From Terfezia claveryi (lineage: Eukaryota; Ascomycota; Pezizomycetes; Pezizales; Pezizaceae): a stretch of DNA of 64,000 nucleotides. The translations under genes were made by a program, and so were the position numbers. The DNA lies in assembly GCA_015179025.1 (NCBI GenBank), contig WHUX01000114.1:62001-126000 (forward strand). Direction: 5' to 3'. The notes under the pieces were generated by a model. The model was not told where the DNA came from. It saw only the letters and a list, made by a program, of their open reading frames with translations, and made no database searches. Each line of letters begins with the position of its first letter. Positions within the stretch are counted from its first letter, which is position 1. This document shows positions 1 to 12,057 of this stretch, one piece after another.

Positions 1-151
1 GGCAAACGAGTGTTTGATCATATGTACAGTATAAGAGCTACCACTACCGAGCTAAGGCTAAAGAGTTCTCACATTTCTTTTCTCCCCAACTTTTTTCATT
101 AACAACATTTCAACGTTTTGATCGTTTCCTCCTTCTGTTTCTTGTCACAGA

Positions 152-2735
152 ATGGCTGAATCACATCAAGTTGGGAGTCTGGATTGCATTACGAAACTCT
201 ACGGAGAGAACTATCGCCAATGGAAGGATGACATGAAGGCCGTTTTAGTCCTAGGAGACTTGTGGGACTTGATGTACGAGGATAGACCCCCGGTGGAGCA
301 AGAAGAACTTAAAAGGACCTGGAATCGTGCTCAAAGTGACATAAAGTCTATTATCCACCTTGCCTGCGAACCTCAGCAGCAGCACCTAATAGCAGATGCT
401 GCTACTGGCCTTGAAGCATGGGAAATTTTGAGTGACACCTATGCCTCTTCAAACATGCAAAACATTGTGAAACTTGAGGAAAGGTTCCGTCAGGCAAAGA
501 AACAGCCGGATCAGACAATAGATCAGTGGATACACTATGTCAAGGCTTTGGCAGGCCAACTCAGTGCAGGAGGCACACCAGTTACCAGCAGTCATCTCTA
601 TCATAAGATTATGGCCGGTTTGGGGAAGGAGTACAGCGCTACAACGGCAAGGTTAGGATCTATAAGTCGGAGTTTAACTAGGGAACAGGCTATAGAGCAA
701 CTACTTGCTATAGAGAGTGAGATGGTCGGTGAAACAAAAGGGAGCCACATCCAGTCGAACTCGAGCTCAACTACGATTCTGGCATCTGGAGCCGGAGATT
801 TGCCAATTGCCTCATCCTCCGACCCCGAAATCGGAATACATGAAATCCGAGCAACCAAGACAAAAACAGATTTGATCGAGTGGCAGCCGGCAATAAAGCA
901 CCAGACGGCAATTGTAACGAAGTCTGAGATTCAGGGTGCTTGTAGCCAGGTGGTATCAGAGTGCAATCCAAAATATCAATTTAATGAGCAACTTTGTGCG
1001 TTGATCGAGATCATCCAATCCCGAAACCCTTTACCCGTGGGCAGTGTGCTAGCCATGCTCCAACAGATAGAATCAAGTATCCACCAGCCTATGCATCAGG
1101 TTGATAATGCTTGGACGGATTTGATATATGAGTTGCTTAAGTATGGTGCAAGACAATTTGGAACACGGTATTCAAAAGGTGCCAGGCTTTGGCAGGCAAT
1201 CATGAGTCTTAACAAGAAGCTCGGAAATACTCAAGTGAAATATAATTCAGTTCAGTCTACTCCAATACGTTTAGGTGGAGTAGCTCGGTTATATAACGAA
1301 TGCCTACCGTATTTAATGGCGGCACTACCAGGAGATGAGGACTCAGAGGCAGAGAAATCAGCAATCACGATGATACTCAAGTTATTAAGACAGCTTAAGC
1401 ACCCCATTCATCGACTAGATTCCCAAGAGGGGCGAGTCCCTAGCATAGGACTTGCTCGGTTTGGCTTTAGTCTGGATACCACAATCTTGGTTGTCGTTAT
1501 GAGGAATGTTACAAAAGACGAGCTAGGTTGGCAGGATAGCAAAGATCATCGGGTAGTGGTTGTTGAAAATCCTGGGATGCTCCTGAGCGGAGGTGATAGA
1601 GTCGCATTCGTATCTACAACACAGGAAGCATGCCCTGATTTCAGTACTGCCGAGATGGATGTTCTTGTATCAAGTGCAAAGATGGCATTACAAGAGGATG
1701 GCCAGCTCCACAAGCAAAGCAGACTCCGTGCCCACGAACCTGGAATACGAGGTCAACTATATGAGGTTCCTTATTTAGCACCTGGTCGGAGCATCAGTGG
1801 GCTTAAGATGCAAGAAAAGGGGACATATGGGTTAAGATTAGTGAGCCTCAATATGGGTAAGTAGCTAGTCCTATTAATAGTTTAAATCTGTAGTAGATAC
1901 TGACTTTTGAATAGAGCTCACAGGGTACGCCTTAACAGCGATGCATGTGGTCAGCAGCATACCTTTGGATAACAAAATAATAGTTGAGGAGGCAGTAAGA
2001 TCTCCCGGAGGATGGGATGCACTGTCCCACCTCCAAAAAGCATACGATAGTTTCAACTTTGAAAGAGCAACGTTCGGGGCAGCCTCTCAAAGTACTGCCG
2101 ACCGTTTGCGTCAAGCTCTCCAACATTGGACCTCTCCACAAATCATTGGGAAGCGTATTGCAGGTTGGATTGGGGTGGACCGGTTTGGATTACGTGAAGA
2201 TTGGGCTCTTATCAAGCTCAATCCATCATTTAATTGGGAGTCAACCACTTACTCTCGCTGGGAAATTGCTGATATTATGTCTTATGTACAGAAATGGGGC
2301 ATAGAATTAACCTCACTGCAGATGCATCGTTTCCGTGACCCTGAACCTGGCGAGGTGGTAATTATGGATGGTGCAACATCTGGATTTACGTGTGGTGTAG
2401 TGGGTGCAGGAAAATTTCTCACCTATGAGCTAGCATCAATATGGCCAGAGGATCCTTCAAGAGCACCAGATATGGCAGATACCTGTGCTCACCTCAGTAT
2501 ATGGCCATATAAAGACTATCCATTTGGGGTTCAACGTGGAGACTCTGGTAGTGCAATTCTCGCCAAGTCAAAGGAAGGAGGTCTGGATTTCGTAGGATTA
2601 TTGGTTAGCTTATGGGAGGGAGAAGAGAGTGAATTTATAGATACTCCGCAGACGCATTGTGGGCTCATAATTCCGGGGACAGTTGTCATAAGGCAGTTGC
2701 ATGATGCTACAAATGTTATGTGGAGGCCAGCATAG
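152..2735 (+). CDS. Gag-like (UBN2/DUF4219) protein fused to trypsin-like serine protease
   Basis: Exon 1 is 152-1856 and exon 2 is 1915-2735, with a 58-bp intron (donor GTAAGT at 1857, branch-like CTGAC, acceptor TAG at 1914) that keeps frame. Residues about 10-190 match the copia-type Gag N-terminus (LYGENYRQWKDDM, then EAWEILSDTY, KLEERFRQAK, IMAGLGKEY). No CCHC knuckle, retroviral-type protease, integrase or RT follows. A long unrecognised middle leads to a chymotrypsin-fold protease. The splice creates GYALTAMHVV (catalytic His), followed by LREDWALIKL (Asp) and FGVQRGDSGSAIL (nucleophile Ser), in the usual H-D-S order. The total is about 840 aa. I infer a host gene with a co-opted Gag domain, or an unusual element protein. 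Identity of both domains is fairly sure. The function is unknown. The reading frame may continue 3' in another frame (2720-2962). Confidence 0.75.
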
Positions 2736-3397
2736 GAGTACCTGAGGGTATTAGTGGTGTAGCGGTGTTTCAAGATTCTGTGGAAGGAATAGGGCTGGAG
2801 AGTGATGAATACAGTGTGGAGGATGAGATTGATAAGTTGTTGATGAACGATGCCATTTCATACATATCGTCGTTGAAGTGTGATCTGACAAAGTCGTTTG
2901 CGACCATTATCGGAATAGGCGCCAATATTATAATGGAACGACGTTTGGATGTTCAAGCTTAGGAAACTCCGTGAGCTTCAGTCGTATTGGGTATAATGCG
3001 ATAACGCGACCATTGAACCCCAAGTAGAAGTCCATGTCAGGCCCACTACGTTTGACAACCAATGATGACTGAATGAAGCCAGATACAGGGCCTTCAATTG
3101 CAACAATTTTGCGTGAGCTAGATTTGGTTGGGGAATTTTCGTAATGGATGCACTCGTTTGGGGAAGGACTTTCGTGTCAGTTTAGGATTTCCTCGCGAAA
3201 GCTTGCAATCCAGAGGTGGAACTCCCATCGCCCTGAGGCCGAGGGAACATAACTGTTGCGAATGTTATCCATTTTCTGTAGAAAGGTGGCGAGGAGGGTG
3301 ATGAATAAATCGAATATAATCCACAGAATAATACGGTGCAAGTTCATGTCCTTATATACCGGTGTTGAGGGCTGTCAATCAAGGCAATAACACAAAA
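2736..3397. other. Region downstream of Gag-protease gene, no clear gene
   Basis: A short open stretch at 2720-2962 (+) overlaps the protease stop in another frame and could be a frameshifted or spliced C-terminus. From about 3250 down to 2960 the minus strand is open over roughly 90 codons with a single stop, and could be a relic. I do not recognise either stretch. Confidence 0.4.
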
Positions 3398-3731
3398 ATG
3401 GAACGCAAGCGTTTTAAGGTTGGGGATGTGGTCTATGACGTACTTGCAATGGTTTCAGTCACAGGGAATCTGGGTGAAGGAGAATATGGTTCAGTGGTGT
3501 AAGTCCCCTACGTACCTACGACGGTTTACTGACGTCGTCAGCGCTGGAGAGATCCAACCCAAGGACGTGGTTGGGAAACTCGCAATAAAGAAGAGCCAGA
3601 AAGACTGCGGACACCTTCTGTTGCATGAGCTCAATTTGCTGCGGCAGATTACTCATGAGAATATTGTCAGGTTTTTTTTTTTTTTTTTTCGAGTGGGCAA
3701 CGACTCGTATCTTTACCAAGGTATTCCGTAG
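3398..3731 (+). pseudogene. Protein kinase N-lobe fragment
   Basis: ATG at 3398. A 43-bp intron (3499-3541, GTAAGT...CAG) joins a glycine-rich loop (LGEGEYGSVV) to KLAIKKSQK, which carries the beta-3 lysine. HELNLLRQITHENIVR follows, with the alpha-C glutamate. All three are standard kinase N-lobe signatures. Just after the IVR sequence (3671-3690) there is a run of about 18 T, and beyond it no C-lobe motif (HRD, DFG, APE) can be found. It is therefore a truncated kinase, probably a relic. A separate kinase C-lobe relic lies near 25.5 kb. Confidence 0.65.
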
Positions 3732-4009
3732 GCCCATTCTCTACCTTTTTCGTACTAATTTAGTGACAGATTCCATGGAGCACTGTACCATATTGGTAAC
3801 CAAGGGTTGTGCTTCCTGCAAGTCCACCTGCATCATGCACACGCTAGCAGCTAGGCAGTTACTACCGACAGGTTCTGAGATAACAAGGGCAAGCAAAGGG
3901 GTGCGGTAAGTAGGACTTGGTCAGTTGTAAAGACAGATCCATCGCCTGCCTGGTTACACTGTTAATGTGCTTAGTCATATACTGTATTAGCTAAACTGGA
4001 TATCTAGCC

Positions 4010-4660
4010 TGCAATTCGCCAGCTGTTTATCCAGCCTGGAATTCACCCCTTCGCCAGCTGTTTATTCAGCCTGCAACCTAGCCATATGGCCGCTTTATTT
4101 TTTCATATCAACCACTCTCGGATTTACCCTGAACTCGACGTCGTATTTACCCTGAACTCGCCAAGATGGAATTCTTGTGGTTGGGGCAGCATGAATCAGT
4201 GGGGGAAGGGGATCAGCACGAACCAGTGGGGAAGCGAAGGGGAGCAGCATTAGCCAGCGGGGGAGGAAGGGCAGCATGAACTAGCGGGGGGAGGAGGGAG
4301 GGCCAGTGCCTTGCTCCAACATTGCCTTGCATCCAGCAATATTGCCTTGTCTTCGGCAATATTGCCTTGTCTCCAGCAACATTGCCTTGCCTCCAGCAAC
4401 ATTGCCTTGCCTCTATAGGCTGCTTCCGAGCAATTCAGCTGCTTCCGAGCAATTCAGCTGCCTCCGAGCAATTCATATAAGCCTGCTCCAATAGCTCATA
4501 TAGGCTGCTTCCGAGCAATTCATATAAGCCTGTTCCAATAGCTCATATAGGCTGCTTCCGAGCAATTCATATAAGCCCGCTCCCAATAGCTCGCATAAGC
4601 TGATTACCAAAAGCTCATATAAGCCTCTTCCCAATGGCTTTTATAATAAGCCTGTCCCTT
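4010..4660. repeat. Minisatellite block (23-bp and ~52-bp units)
   Basis: At 4305-4415 a unit of about 23 bp built on CAACATTGCCTTGCCTCCAG repeats about four to five times. From about 4420 to 4600 a longer unit (GCTGCTTCCGAGCAATTCAT, then ATAAGCCTG and CCAATAGCTCATATAG) repeats about three to four times with drift. At 4020-4085 two copies of a segment containing TTCGCCAGCTGTTTAT are visible. It is non-coding and borders a SINE. Confidence 0.8.
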
Positions 4661-4727
4661 CTACTGACTATAGTTGCTGGTGTTTAAGTTTAATAGAAAA
4701 AATTAGAAAAAAACTTCTATTTCAAAT

Positions 4728-5008
4728 AAAAAAAAACGAGTTGCCCCAGTCCACTATACTCCGAGCGCCATCACACTACTTCTTAGGTCGCCCTCGTTGT
4801 AGACTTGTGGTTTGGTGGAGATATAGTGAACTGGAGCATTAAGGAATGGATACCCGACAACCCTGCTCCCTCGTCCTTTCCAATGATATTAAGGCAATTA
4901 ACTTCTTGCCTCCACTGGGATTCGAACTTGGGCCCGCAATAAGTAACCATGACCGTAAAGTAAAGAACTTACCACTGCGCCATGCCTACCGTCAGTTTCA
5001 ACACTATA
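4728..5008 (-). mobile_element. tRNA-derived SINE, copy A
   Basis: On the minus strand the head carries a box A-like GGCATGGCGCAGTGGTAAG and a box B-like AAGTTCGAATCCC, spaced as in a tRNA gene. A body follows, ending ...GGGGCAACTCG and then a run of T, a pol III-type terminator. A second full copy lies at 50958-51237 (+). Near the 3' end GTTCACTATA and TATAGTGGAC can pair as an imperfect hairpin. No ORF is expected. Confidence 0.75.
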
Positions 5009-5163
5009 CAGCTAAATTCTCCTGTTGAATCGGCTTATATTATGCAGTTGACTGATTTGGATTTAATATATAGTATAGTATTACGGAGGGGGACTTGATT
5101 TCTGTTATATTATGTTGCATTTTCTTTGTTTATTTGATATGTTATATTTTCATACCTCTGCTT

Positions 5164-5227
5164 GTTGTTTCGCTTGGTTATTTCGCTAGGTTGTTTCGCT
5201 TGGTTGTTTCGCTTGGTTATTTCGCTG
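5164..5227. repeat. 13-bp tandem repeat
   Basis: About five head-to-tail copies of TTGTTTCGCTTGG or its variant TTATTTCGCTAGG. Confidence 0.85.
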
Positions 5228-5536
5228 CAATAATTATGCTAGTGCCGTGAGTGGGCCGCACTGGTGTATGGGACAGAACATGTCCTCTGTCCAGATACAC
5301 GAATTTCCCGTCCACTCCGAGCAAAATCTGGAAATTTACTTTTCGACAACGTCGATCATCCTCATTAAAACAAAAATCACATAAAGATAATATCCTAGCT
5401 CTGCGCTGCACATCCTTTTGGACATGCTCAGCTGGTATTGGAGACCGAGATCTAGATCTACTGTGGGGGCAAGGGCGTAGGTAGTGGAGGCCTCACGGCC
5501 TTGTGCCTCAAGGAACAATCGTTTATATAGATCATA

Positions 5537-6346
5537 TTACATTTCTATAAAGTGATATCGATTTAGTTGTGTCAAATATGTGTGAAATGCTTCAACCGTG
5601 GTATCAGAGAATGGCTCAATTGGTTGCTGTGTTGCGGTGGCACTAGATGTCAACAATCGACATGATTCAATCATTGGAAGGTACTGGTGGTCAATAAGAG
5701 TCTGTAGAACCTGTATCATGTACGGGAACTTTCTATATCACACCTTGGCATCTTGGCGATAGCGCTCATTGGCCGACGACTTTTTGGCGTCACAGAGTTT
5801 CTTAGAGCCTGTACGTACAGGAAAAACCCTGTGACTCCTACAGGATTTCCTATTCAACTCGCACAATTCAATTCGCACAATGCCGTCTCAACACATCAGC
5901 TCATGTTCGAAACCCGAGTTGGAGCGCTTGGTCGCATAACCAAGAGGAGTTACGGGAAAAGCAAATAACATGGCATAGGCTTATAAAAGCTCAGGTATTC
6001 ACAGATGAAGAACATATCACTGCGAAGAGAATTACAGATAAAGCAACAAATATGAAGCGATCATTGAAGAAAGCTCAATGCATACGGAATAAAGAAAGAA
6101 ATGCAGTATTAGGATAGTTTTGTATATAGGCCTCAAGGAGATCAATATCATGCCGACCTGCACCTGTATTGCGGGATAGTAGGTACCGGTCAGAGGCAAT
6201 AACCTCTCGCATAGTTAACAAGTCCTCAAGATCTTCCTCAGAATCATTCTCCTCTTCTGATGAAGATGCCAATGTATAGGCACATACGGTGCTTTAGTTT
6301 CGAGTTGATATAGAGCTTGAGCTTTTTCCGTTGTTCGAGGCATGAT
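5537..6346 (-). pseudogene. DDE-transposase relic (N-terminal part)
   Basis: On the minus strand a start at about 6346 reads MPRTTEKAQAL. After frame breaks come an acidic stretch (EEENDSEEDLEDLL) and RHDIDLLEAYIQNYP...FLSLFRMHR. A similar sequence (MPRKSEKAQ, RHDIDVLDAYI, FVALFRMH) lies inside the TIR element at 28191-28838, so both belong to one family. The FRMHR-type motif precedes the catalytic domain in several HARBI/DDE_Tnp_4-like transposases. That family placement is inference. No DDE triad is present, so this is a decayed fragment. Confidence 0.5.
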
Positions 6347-6372
6347 TGTAGGTGGTGATGATATCTACCAGT

Positions 6373-6670
6373 TAATGATTGTTTCAGACCTCCTCGGTGG
6401 GCCTTGGGCCGGCTCATCGTTAGCCAGACATAGGAGGATGAAATGATTATTATAATTTCCCCCAGAGCTCAACTGTCTTTTGATCTATACTCGGAGAGTC
6501 AGGTAGACTTTCTGTACTGGTAGCAGGGAATCCTGCCTGATGAGACCGATGAAGGTGGAAACCAGTTGAATAACTCTTAAGAGTGTAATGATTGTTTCAG
6601 ACCTCCTCGGTGGGCCTTGGGCCGGCTCATCGTTAGCCAGACATAGGAGGATGAAATGATTATTATAATT
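6373..6670. repeat. 85-bp direct repeat pair
   Basis: Positions 6373-6457 and 6586-6670 appear identical. Both begin TAATGATTGTTTCAG and end GATTATTATAATT. A 128-bp unique spacer separates them. No ORF is present. Confidence 0.85.
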
Positions 6671-7294
6671 GGTACGTCATGTCACTTACAGGAAATTCAT
6701 TTAAGCCGGTCAATATGTTTCAGTTATTTTGGTTAGTGTGTGGCTTACGCTGAAAACTCCGTATGTACATGATACAGGATTCTACAGAAACTTATTGACC
6801 ACCACTACTGTCTTTGCTCTTTCCTTTTTGTGGTAGGGGCGTTACTAGTTGTGGGCAGATTAGCGTCCTTGACTCGAATTTTGTCTTGTTCTAGAGTTAT
6901 GATTCAGATACAGACAAGGAGTCTTATTCACCAGTTTTCCCGGTAACCTTGGAGTTCGCTGTGTATGTTTCTTTCAGGTACTGTAGTACCACGAAATAGG
7001 GACTGAGTGCTTACAGGAACTCAACCACCAGGATACCTCCAACGTCGGCTATTACTTTACTTCGGTCAGCGCGCTCTCACGAGCACGCTCATCTACCTGT
7101 TTTCGTTTTATCAAGTGAAACTGCGAGGGTGAAGGTCTTCGAACTTTTCTACCTGAATTACCCCTGGTCCACCCGCAATAGGCCCTCTGTTTCCACAGTG
7201 CGAATCCCGTTGCCACGGCAACCACCACACCCCGTCTCTAATTTACACTTCCCACCCGAAGAGTGTCTTCTTTGGTCTAATTAAAGATTGGAAA
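6671..7294. other. Upstream region of zinc-finger gene, with transposase relic
   Basis: About 6763-6810 (+) resembles the minus strand at 5680-5725 (GTACATGATACAGG, TTATTGACCACCA), so it is an inverted copy of the same relic. The rest, up to 7294, is presumed promoter and 5' UTR of the next gene. I see no further gene. Confidence 0.5.
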
Positions 7295-8258
7295 ATGGGG
7301 AGCAGCAAGGTGCTACTTGAATCCAATGATGAAGGAGGGGTTAAGAGGAGGAGGCAATTTGCCTTGGAGAAGGTGACCCAGTCGCATATGGCGCCTGAAA
7401 TCGGTGAGAATGGGTCCAGGGCCCTTCTGCAAGCATGGTCGAACATGGAGAAGAGTAGGAAGGAATGGACAGGAAAAGACGACTGGGATCACCATGTTTC
7501 CCAGCAGGAAAGGCTTGGAAGGGAGGACGAGGAGGTTTTCAGAGTAAAAGATGGCTCATTGGTGGAAAGTGATATCGAGATCCTGGCAAGAGGCATTGTA
7601 ATCCAGGACGGCTCAGTAAACGGGCACCTCGAAGGTTTCGATTTTACCTACGAAGAAGCGGAAAATGAGGAGGTCACGCTGGAGTCCATTACGGTCAGAC
7701 CAATGAGACCAGATGGGAGCGTTTTTGGCATGACCAATAAGTGGGCCCTGTCAACATCGAACCCTGCAAGAAGGAAGGGTCTACAAGGGTTTGTGGCACA
7801 AGATCTAGCTAGATTTGAGGCAAGGATGGAGGGTATTCAAGAGGGGGAGGAGTCGGAGAATGATGTAAAGAGGAGAAAGAGTGCAAGGAATGGAAAGAAG
7901 CCTAGGCTGGAAGGACATCTGACATTGGGGGACCTGGAAGAGGAGCTTGGGGGAGGACTGAATGAGCCTATAACCCCAAGGAAGTTTGAGGAGGTAAGAA
8001 GCAATGTTTTCGAGAAATGTTGACCACTGCAAGCTGATGACTTCATGACTCCTATAGAGTTTAGAGTATGCGTATGCACTACCCGCTGCCATTGATCTAC
8101 TGATATTGATTAATAATAGCAACCACATGGTGTCGCCTTCGCAAGAAAAAGACTATTCCTGCCCCAATTGCTCAGGACGGTACAAATACCAGAAGGATGT
8201 GGTGAGGCACATGACGACCAAGTGCTCCGCGGCGCCGGCACGTCAGTATGATATCTAG
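7295..8258 (+). CDS. Unknown 299-aa protein with C-terminal C2HC zinc finger
   Basis: Exon 1 is 7295-7993 and exon 2 is 8058-8258. The 64-bp intron (GTAAGA...CCTATAG) is phase 0 and joins cleanly, giving 300 codons including the stop. The first 230 residues are hydrophilic and rich in Glu, Lys and Arg, with a basic stretch (KRRKSARNGKKPR) that could be a nuclear localisation signal. I do not recognise them. Exon 2 ends in a single finger, YSCPNCSGRYKYQKDVVRHM then TTKC. The spacing is C-x2-C-x12-H-x4-C, as in BTB-associated or orphan C2H2-type fingers. This suggests a nuclear nucleic-acid-binding protein. The gene would be read as two unrelated ORFs if the intron were missed. Confidence 0.75.
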
Positions 8259-11239
8259 AAGATGTAGTCATGCTGGAAGCGTTTTGGCAGGAAATCCCTT
8301 TGCAAGGCAACAAAAGCTTTTTATATACAGGAGACTCTCGATAGACAAATATTTGACCCTCAGAAGGTATTTAATAGATGGTATATCCTTGTTTTTGGGG
8401 AATCCATTACTTTATATATCCTATATCAATGGTACCGAATTCAGAGGTTCTGGCACCATCACAGGGCCTCATATTACATATCTAAGGGATTGCACATAGA
8501 AAAGGAAGGATATTACCTCCCCAGCCAAAGGGAACACTTATATGAAGAGTCTACTGTTGTATATATTTCAATCTTGTGCAATCATCTCTGTACCATTGTA
8601 AATTTCTCCTCTCCGTCGATATGTATCCGATGCTGCGGATAGGACCGTAAGAATAGAGGGGAAGTAGGTAAGTTTCGAGGAAACCATATAGTTCCTGCAG
8701 CAAAGTAGCTTTAGGTGGGATTTCTTAATGGAATTAGTTGGTATAGCTACGACAAGCAGAAGTGTTTGACTTAGATTGCTCATATCATAAGTTTAGCAAA
8801 ATCGGCAGGTATTGTACCTGTGATAAAGATGATGGGCACATATTAAGTAATAAATATTTCAGTCTCCTCATCGGTATATGCTAACCCCAGGCTCCTGGTC
8901 AATAAATAATAAGATTATTCTCTACAGTACCATAAAGATTTTGGAACACCTTATGCATGCATGCGCATAGATATAAATAATCTACTAAATGAATTATGAA
9001 ACCTAATATCACATGTAACCGCGAAACCCTGAACTCAATGCTTCCAATTTTAGACATCCCCCACAGCTGATTGTAACAGTAAAGAGATGGAGTGATTGTC
9101 AGACTCTGGGGGTCACGAACATGCTGGTAGTGGCTGATCATAATGCGGGCAATTGAAGTTCAATCCAATGGGCCGATATTGAATTTATCTTTACATCTCA
9201 CAGGGCTAGATATAGGTCACCTCACTGTAAAGGAACCAATAAATCTGAAGCTAGACATTGAAGACCGCGACTGAAGGCCGAAGAGGTTCAAACTCCTGCA
9301 CCTCAGGTTGAAATAGTCTCACTCCGATTACAATACGACCGATGCTCTTTTATAATTATCTAACTAAGAAGATGATGTTTGACAGGATATGCCACATCTG
9401 GGAGTCGCATTCAATGGGAATATCCTGTTGAAAACAACCTCACAGAAGTTCCATCCGACGTTGTTAGCTCATTACAAGCTGACTTCATGTCCCTGGTGAA
9501 TAATATCTCGCAGATCATTACATGCCTATATAATTTATTCATTGCAAGCGAAACCCTGTTCCGCCAGATAAACTACACAAGTTAACAGCAATCGACCTGT
9601 CTCATTTGAAATCCAGCGACATCACACATAAATTTGAAAACTTCCCACTGGTTCCGGGATATGTGCTAGAATACCTATAGGCAGGCGGAGGTTTTCTCAA
9701 TTCTTGTCAAGGAAATTATATTATCAGTAGGGTCGCAATTGTATTACTGTATCTCTTAATATAACTTGTTCCAAAAACCCGACCCTACCTATTCAGATGC
9801 CTACCATTCTCCAAATCAGTCTTCCTTCACACTGTTTCCAACCTCGTTTTATTATGAACGTCGAATTCCAACAAGCTCTCTCTATCATGCACTACAGGTT
9901 CTAACCACATACTTTTCATTTTACTTGACGCATTTCCATTAGGTACATATTTATAAAAACGTTGCAACTGCCTGTCTCAAATTGTGTTTAGTTACCGAGA
10001 TTTTCTAAACAATACATTTGGAAGCATGAATATAGTGTACTTGTAGGTGTGCTGTTGGTGTCCTATACCACCAGTACTAGTAACGGAAATATTAAGTAGG
10101 CGCGGAATAGGGGGAATACAGGTAGCGAAATATAAAGTACCTGCAATTATAGATTTTACCCTGAAATCCGTGCATCTTGATGACTAAATTCAAGTACAGC
10201 ATACATTCCCTAGCTGCCGAGACCGGAGAACTCAAACCGTAATTGGATGTGTTTAAATTTCGTTCCACGTAGTCTCGAGACAAGATGTTTTCTCGTGATT
10301 CTACATGTACAGCAGTCAGAAATCTGATTTTCTTCCATTCAGTGCCTAAAGTAGCATAGAAGTACTGGTGGTCAGGTGAAAATTATGAATCAAGGACCGC
10401 AACGCTATGGTGATGCCCGTTACACGGGGCTAATACTCTCATCTCCCAGGGCCGATCGCAGGTCGAAACATCCATCCGTCTGCGCGTGCCATAAGCGCGA
10501 ACCCCCTTTCTGCCATCATGGCTCGGTGTTTTCTGCTTCGTAGGCTTCTGCTATGGGCGAGCGGGCACATAATGCAACATAGATAATCGGGTTGATCGCC
10601 GCTCAATTTAGTTTCCATCCGAAACTTCCCCTTAAGTAACTCCAGTAGTACATACAACCAAACAACCAACCAGGAGCAACGAGCAACGATACCGATAGCC
10701 TGAAAAACAAAAACCTTTCCAAGTTTCATTCTAAAGCTGCCTATCTGAATCACAATCGAATTCTGCTGCAGTACATAACTGAAGAACCGCGTGCCAAGCG
10801 CATTCGCTCACCTCCCATTCGGTAACTTCAGTTTTAGCGATTGAGCCAGCCGACACCGCGTTCTCTTCATCTTCCTCATCGCCACCGTACCTAGAAGGAG
10901 AAGAGATCTTTGACAAGCAGTGTGAACCCTGGTCTAACCCACGCAGTCGGTATTAGAAGTGAGCTGAGACAGCCCTGACGTGAAAGGTGCGTGGTGGTAG
11001 CAAGGGGTCAGGGTTGACTTTGTGCTCTAGGCAAAGGGGAAAAGGACTGAAATTTAGCCTCGCTTTCGCAACACCAACAACGACCCGAAACACATCCTCT
11101 CGTTTCTGCAAAACGTTTCGCCCGCTCGACGGCTTGAAGAGAAGCTTCCAATTAGACTAAGATTCAATTAGACTAGAGGGTGCCGGCTGGCAGCTATATC
11201 GAATCCAATCGAACATTTAGGAGGCCAGCAAAATTCAAG
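8259..11239. other. Long non-coding interval
   Basis: AT-rich sequence with scattered short open frames of 60-110 codons, none with a recognisable domain, coding-like composition or splice support. The last ~300 bp before 11240 are presumably the ARF promoter and 5' UTR. I see no repeat array. Confidence 0.5.

Positions 11240-12057
<818 letters not shown>

Noticed and set aside
152..1864. Active copia retrotransposon
   Set aside because: No LTRs, zinc knuckle, integrase or RT found. The following coding sequence is a serine protease instead.
10439..10753. 104-codon minus-strand frame with a hydrophobic segment
   Set aside because: No signal-peptide layout, no recognisable motif and no splice support. 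Treated as chance.
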